Shown: positions 61,780-64,000 of the stretch, in pieces
Layout: each line of letters opens with the position of its first letter
Position numbering within the stretch: position 1 is the stretch's first letter
Source of the DNA: Anagrus nilaparvatae
Lineage: Eukaryota; Arthropoda; Insecta; Hymenoptera; Mymaridae
Length of the DNA: 64,000 bases
Assembly: GCA_022575985.1 (NCBI GenBank)
Contig: JAKSXM010000007.1
Location: forward strand, 60,790,501-60,854,500
Direction of reading: 5' to 3'
Notes under the pieces: model-generated
Database searches by the model: none
What the model was told of the DNA's origin: nothing
Seen by the model: only the letters and a program-made list of their open reading frames with translations
Program-made: the position numbers and the translations under genes

Positions 61780-62884
61780 AATTCAATTATCGATTACTCT
61801 TAAAAATTATAATACAAAAATCAAAATAAAGATTAAGCATCATTTACTCCTTAAAATTAATAAATAATGCGGTACTAAACTCATCTAAAAGTCTAAATTA
61901 CTTAATATTACAAATATACTCATGATATACACAAGCGTGTCCTAGTTTTCGCTTTGATATACCCGCAAAATCGACAAAAAAATAAGCTAAACACCTTCAT
62001 AAGTTGGCAAGAATTACATTTAAGTAAACATATACGTACATAAAAGAACATACACGTGGGAAAGTCTCACGTTTTTAACTTAAATAAATATATTTGTAAA
62101 AGACTTTAACGTACTCAAACTAAACAGTTTCATATTATAAAATATTTCTTTTACAAAAAAAAAATCATATTATATAAATAAAGAATTTATTTTTTTCATT
62201 TTTTGCTACAGACATTTTAAAATTTGGACATTTTAAAAAGATTTAATAAATTATAATTTTGCTGATGTTTAATGCAAGTTTTAATGCTAAATTTTTAATT
62301 ATGTGGTATTTTCAGGCAATGTTTTTATGCATACTGAGAAAATATTATTCAACATTTTTCATTTTTAGGAGTATTTTAGTGCTAGCTTATTATTGGTACT
62401 GCCCTAATATTAAAAAGTATAAATTAGCGTGGATAGTATTTAAAAAAGAGGATTTAATTCTCGCCTTGCAGAGTAGAACCCGCTTGCAGCAAGTGAAATT
62501 TTTTTTTAATTTACTTAGTTATATTAAAACTCCCAGCAATGGCAAATTTAGGTTCTTTTTATAACGCTTTTTTCGATTCGAGTTTGTTCAAATAAGATTA
62601 CGTAAAAAATTTTAATTTTGAAAATTGAAATTTATCTATAAATATAAGATTTTTATACCATTAGATGAAAATTGTCTAACATAAAATCCTCAACTATTGA
62701 CCGTAAACTTTCAATTAAAGCACCTTATCACCATCTTCTCTATACTTCAAGCAAATCAAACGACATATTAAACTTACGTAATAAAAAAAACGCTGCCAAG
62801 TGATTGGCACTATGGTTCCTCATTAACAATAGCAAAATATTTATAATGGTCTATTTTATCTAATAAAAATTATAATTTGAGATA
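61780..62884. other. AT-rich DNA without recognisable genes
   Basis: A 101-codon frame (62259-62564) needs a TTG start and shows no family features. At 62462-62510 it overlaps GCCTTGCAGAG...CTTGCAGCAAGTG, resembling the GCAAG-unit repeat at 44200. Not called as a gene. Confidence 0.45.
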
Positions 62885-64000
62885 TCAGTATTTCATAAAA
62901 AAAAAGTTAAATACCGTATTTTATAAGAAAAAAAATATTGCTGTGATTTAATGTTTTTTATTTAACAAATTTTTAGAAAAAAATTTTCAATAAACTAGGT
63001 ATTACACTTAAAAAAAAAACAATATTACAGATTTTTTAATTTTTATGTTTTATTAATATTGAGAAAAAAATTTTGAAAAAATTCGGTATCAGATCCAAAA
63101 AATTACTATAAACGAATTTTCTAAAACTATTACTCTCATAGAAATTAATTAGGTACTACGTCCGAACAAAAAAAAAATTTGGTATTCTTTGTATTTTTTT
63201 GTGAAAAAAATTTTGGGAAAAAAATTTTCAAAAAATTAATTATCAGATTTGAGATATCGAGTAAAAACCATACTTTCAAATATAAGTACTTTTATGGAAA
63301 TAAATGAGATATTACACCTAGATTAAAAAAAAAAAAAGTATTTTGAAATCTCTTGATGAAAAAATTTTTGAAAAAAAAATTAGATCTTAATTCCATAATG
63401 GTTGTTAAATACCACCGATTGCAAAATTTTCAAATATTAGTACTTTCATGGAATTAAAGGAAGTATTACACTAAAAAAAAAAAAAATATTACAGATTTTT
63501 TAATTTTTTTGATTTTTTAATTTTGAGAAAAAAATTTTGGAAAAAATTAAGTTTCAGGTCCAAAAAATTACTATAAACGATATTTCTAAAACTAGTACTC
63601 TCATAGAAATCAATTAGGTACTACATCCAAAAATAAAAAAAAATTAAGTTTTTTTTGTATTTTTTTGTGAAAAAAATTTTGAGAAAAAAATTTTCAAAAA
63701 ATTAGTTATCAGATTCGAGATATCGAGTAAAAATCGTACTTTCAAATATAAGTACTTTCATGGAAATAAATTAGGTATTACATCCAAATTAAAAAAAAAA
63801 AAAAAATAGTTTGAGATTTTTTGATGAAAAAATTTTGGAAAAAAAAATTAGGTCTTAATTCCATAATGGTTGTGAAATATCACCGGTTACAATATTTTCA
63901 GATATTCGTACTTTCATAGAAAAAAATTAAGTATTACGTCCTAAAAAAAAAAAATTTTGGCATTTTTTGTATTTTTTGGCAACAAAAATTTTGAGAAAAA
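62885..64000 (+). repeat. Higher-order satellite array, running off the window
   Basis: Three related AT-rich monomers of about 155 bp alternate in a unit of about 466 bp. Landmarks recur at matching distances: TTACAGATTTTTTAA at about 63025 and 63489; GAGATATCGAGTAAAAA at 63251 and 63717; CCATAATGGTTGT at 63393 and 63861. All monomers share AAAAAAATTTTGAGAAAAAA, a CAGAT(C/T) block and a GTACT(T/C)TCATGGAAAT(A/T)AA block ending in ATTAC. The two units visible are close to, but not, identical. Confidence 0.8.

Noticed and set aside
62259..62564. 101-codon plus-strand open frame, longest outside the two genes
   Set aside because: Needs a TTG start, is mostly hydrophobic translation of T-rich DNA, and overlaps a GCAAG-type repeat fragment.
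1..64000. Bacterial-type systems (operons, CRISPR arrays, toxin-antitoxin, phage)
   Set aside because: Introns, base composition and repeat types show eukaryotic nuclear DNA; no such features exist here.

Overview
The window is eukaryotic nuclear DNA. It is strongly AT-rich (roughly four-fifths A+T by eye) and mostly non-coding. Its genes have GT-AG introns, and it is full of foldback (palindromic) transposon remnants, microsatellites and, at the right edge, a satellite array. The C2H2 zinc-finger protein with long Asn/Ser/Thr tracts, the very short AT-rich introns and the repeat types fit an insect with an AT-rich genome (for example a parasitoid wasp), but no sequence seen here fixes the species.

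Only two protein-coding genes can be supported. (1) A four-exon plus-strand gene at 22490-23464 encodes a 248-residue protein that I identify as the kinetochore subunit Spc25. It has tiny phase-1 introns, and an E2F-type site and an NRF1/ewg-type site lie upstream. (2) A minus-strand gene at 27922-31808 has two coding exons that join in frame across a 1742 bp intron. It gives a 714-residue protein with three SUMO-type motifs, a basic patch and two C2H2 zinc fingers. A 5' UTR acceptor at 31955 implies more non-coding exons upstream, at higher coordinates.

Mobile DNA region by region: 457-3261 is a 2.8 kb hAT-type foldback element with an 8 bp target duplication, carrying nested inverted repeats. 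9333-10053 and 11628-12352 are two different TTAA-flanked inverted-repeat elements. 12.6-14.0 kb is an old dispersed repeat with a tandem-repeat insertion. 17040-17960 is a dead non-LTR retrotransposon (reverse transcriptase ADD motif visible). 29417-30362 is a foldback element inside the zinc-finger gene intron with a decayed relative at 53.1-53.6 kb. 44200-44335 and 59058-59363 are MITEs. 62885 to the end is a higher-order satellite of about 466 bp.

The least explained signal is a short dispersed motif, CTCGCAAG(T/A)GAAATG followed about 12-15 bp later by a TATATAA box. It occurs at seven places between 39 and 62 kb, in both orientations. The large stretches between these features (for example 31955-41290 and 44336-58800) show no recognisable coding sequence; they may be intron, upstream regulatory DNA or plain intergenic DNA. 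No operon, CRISPR array or multi-gene novel system was seen.
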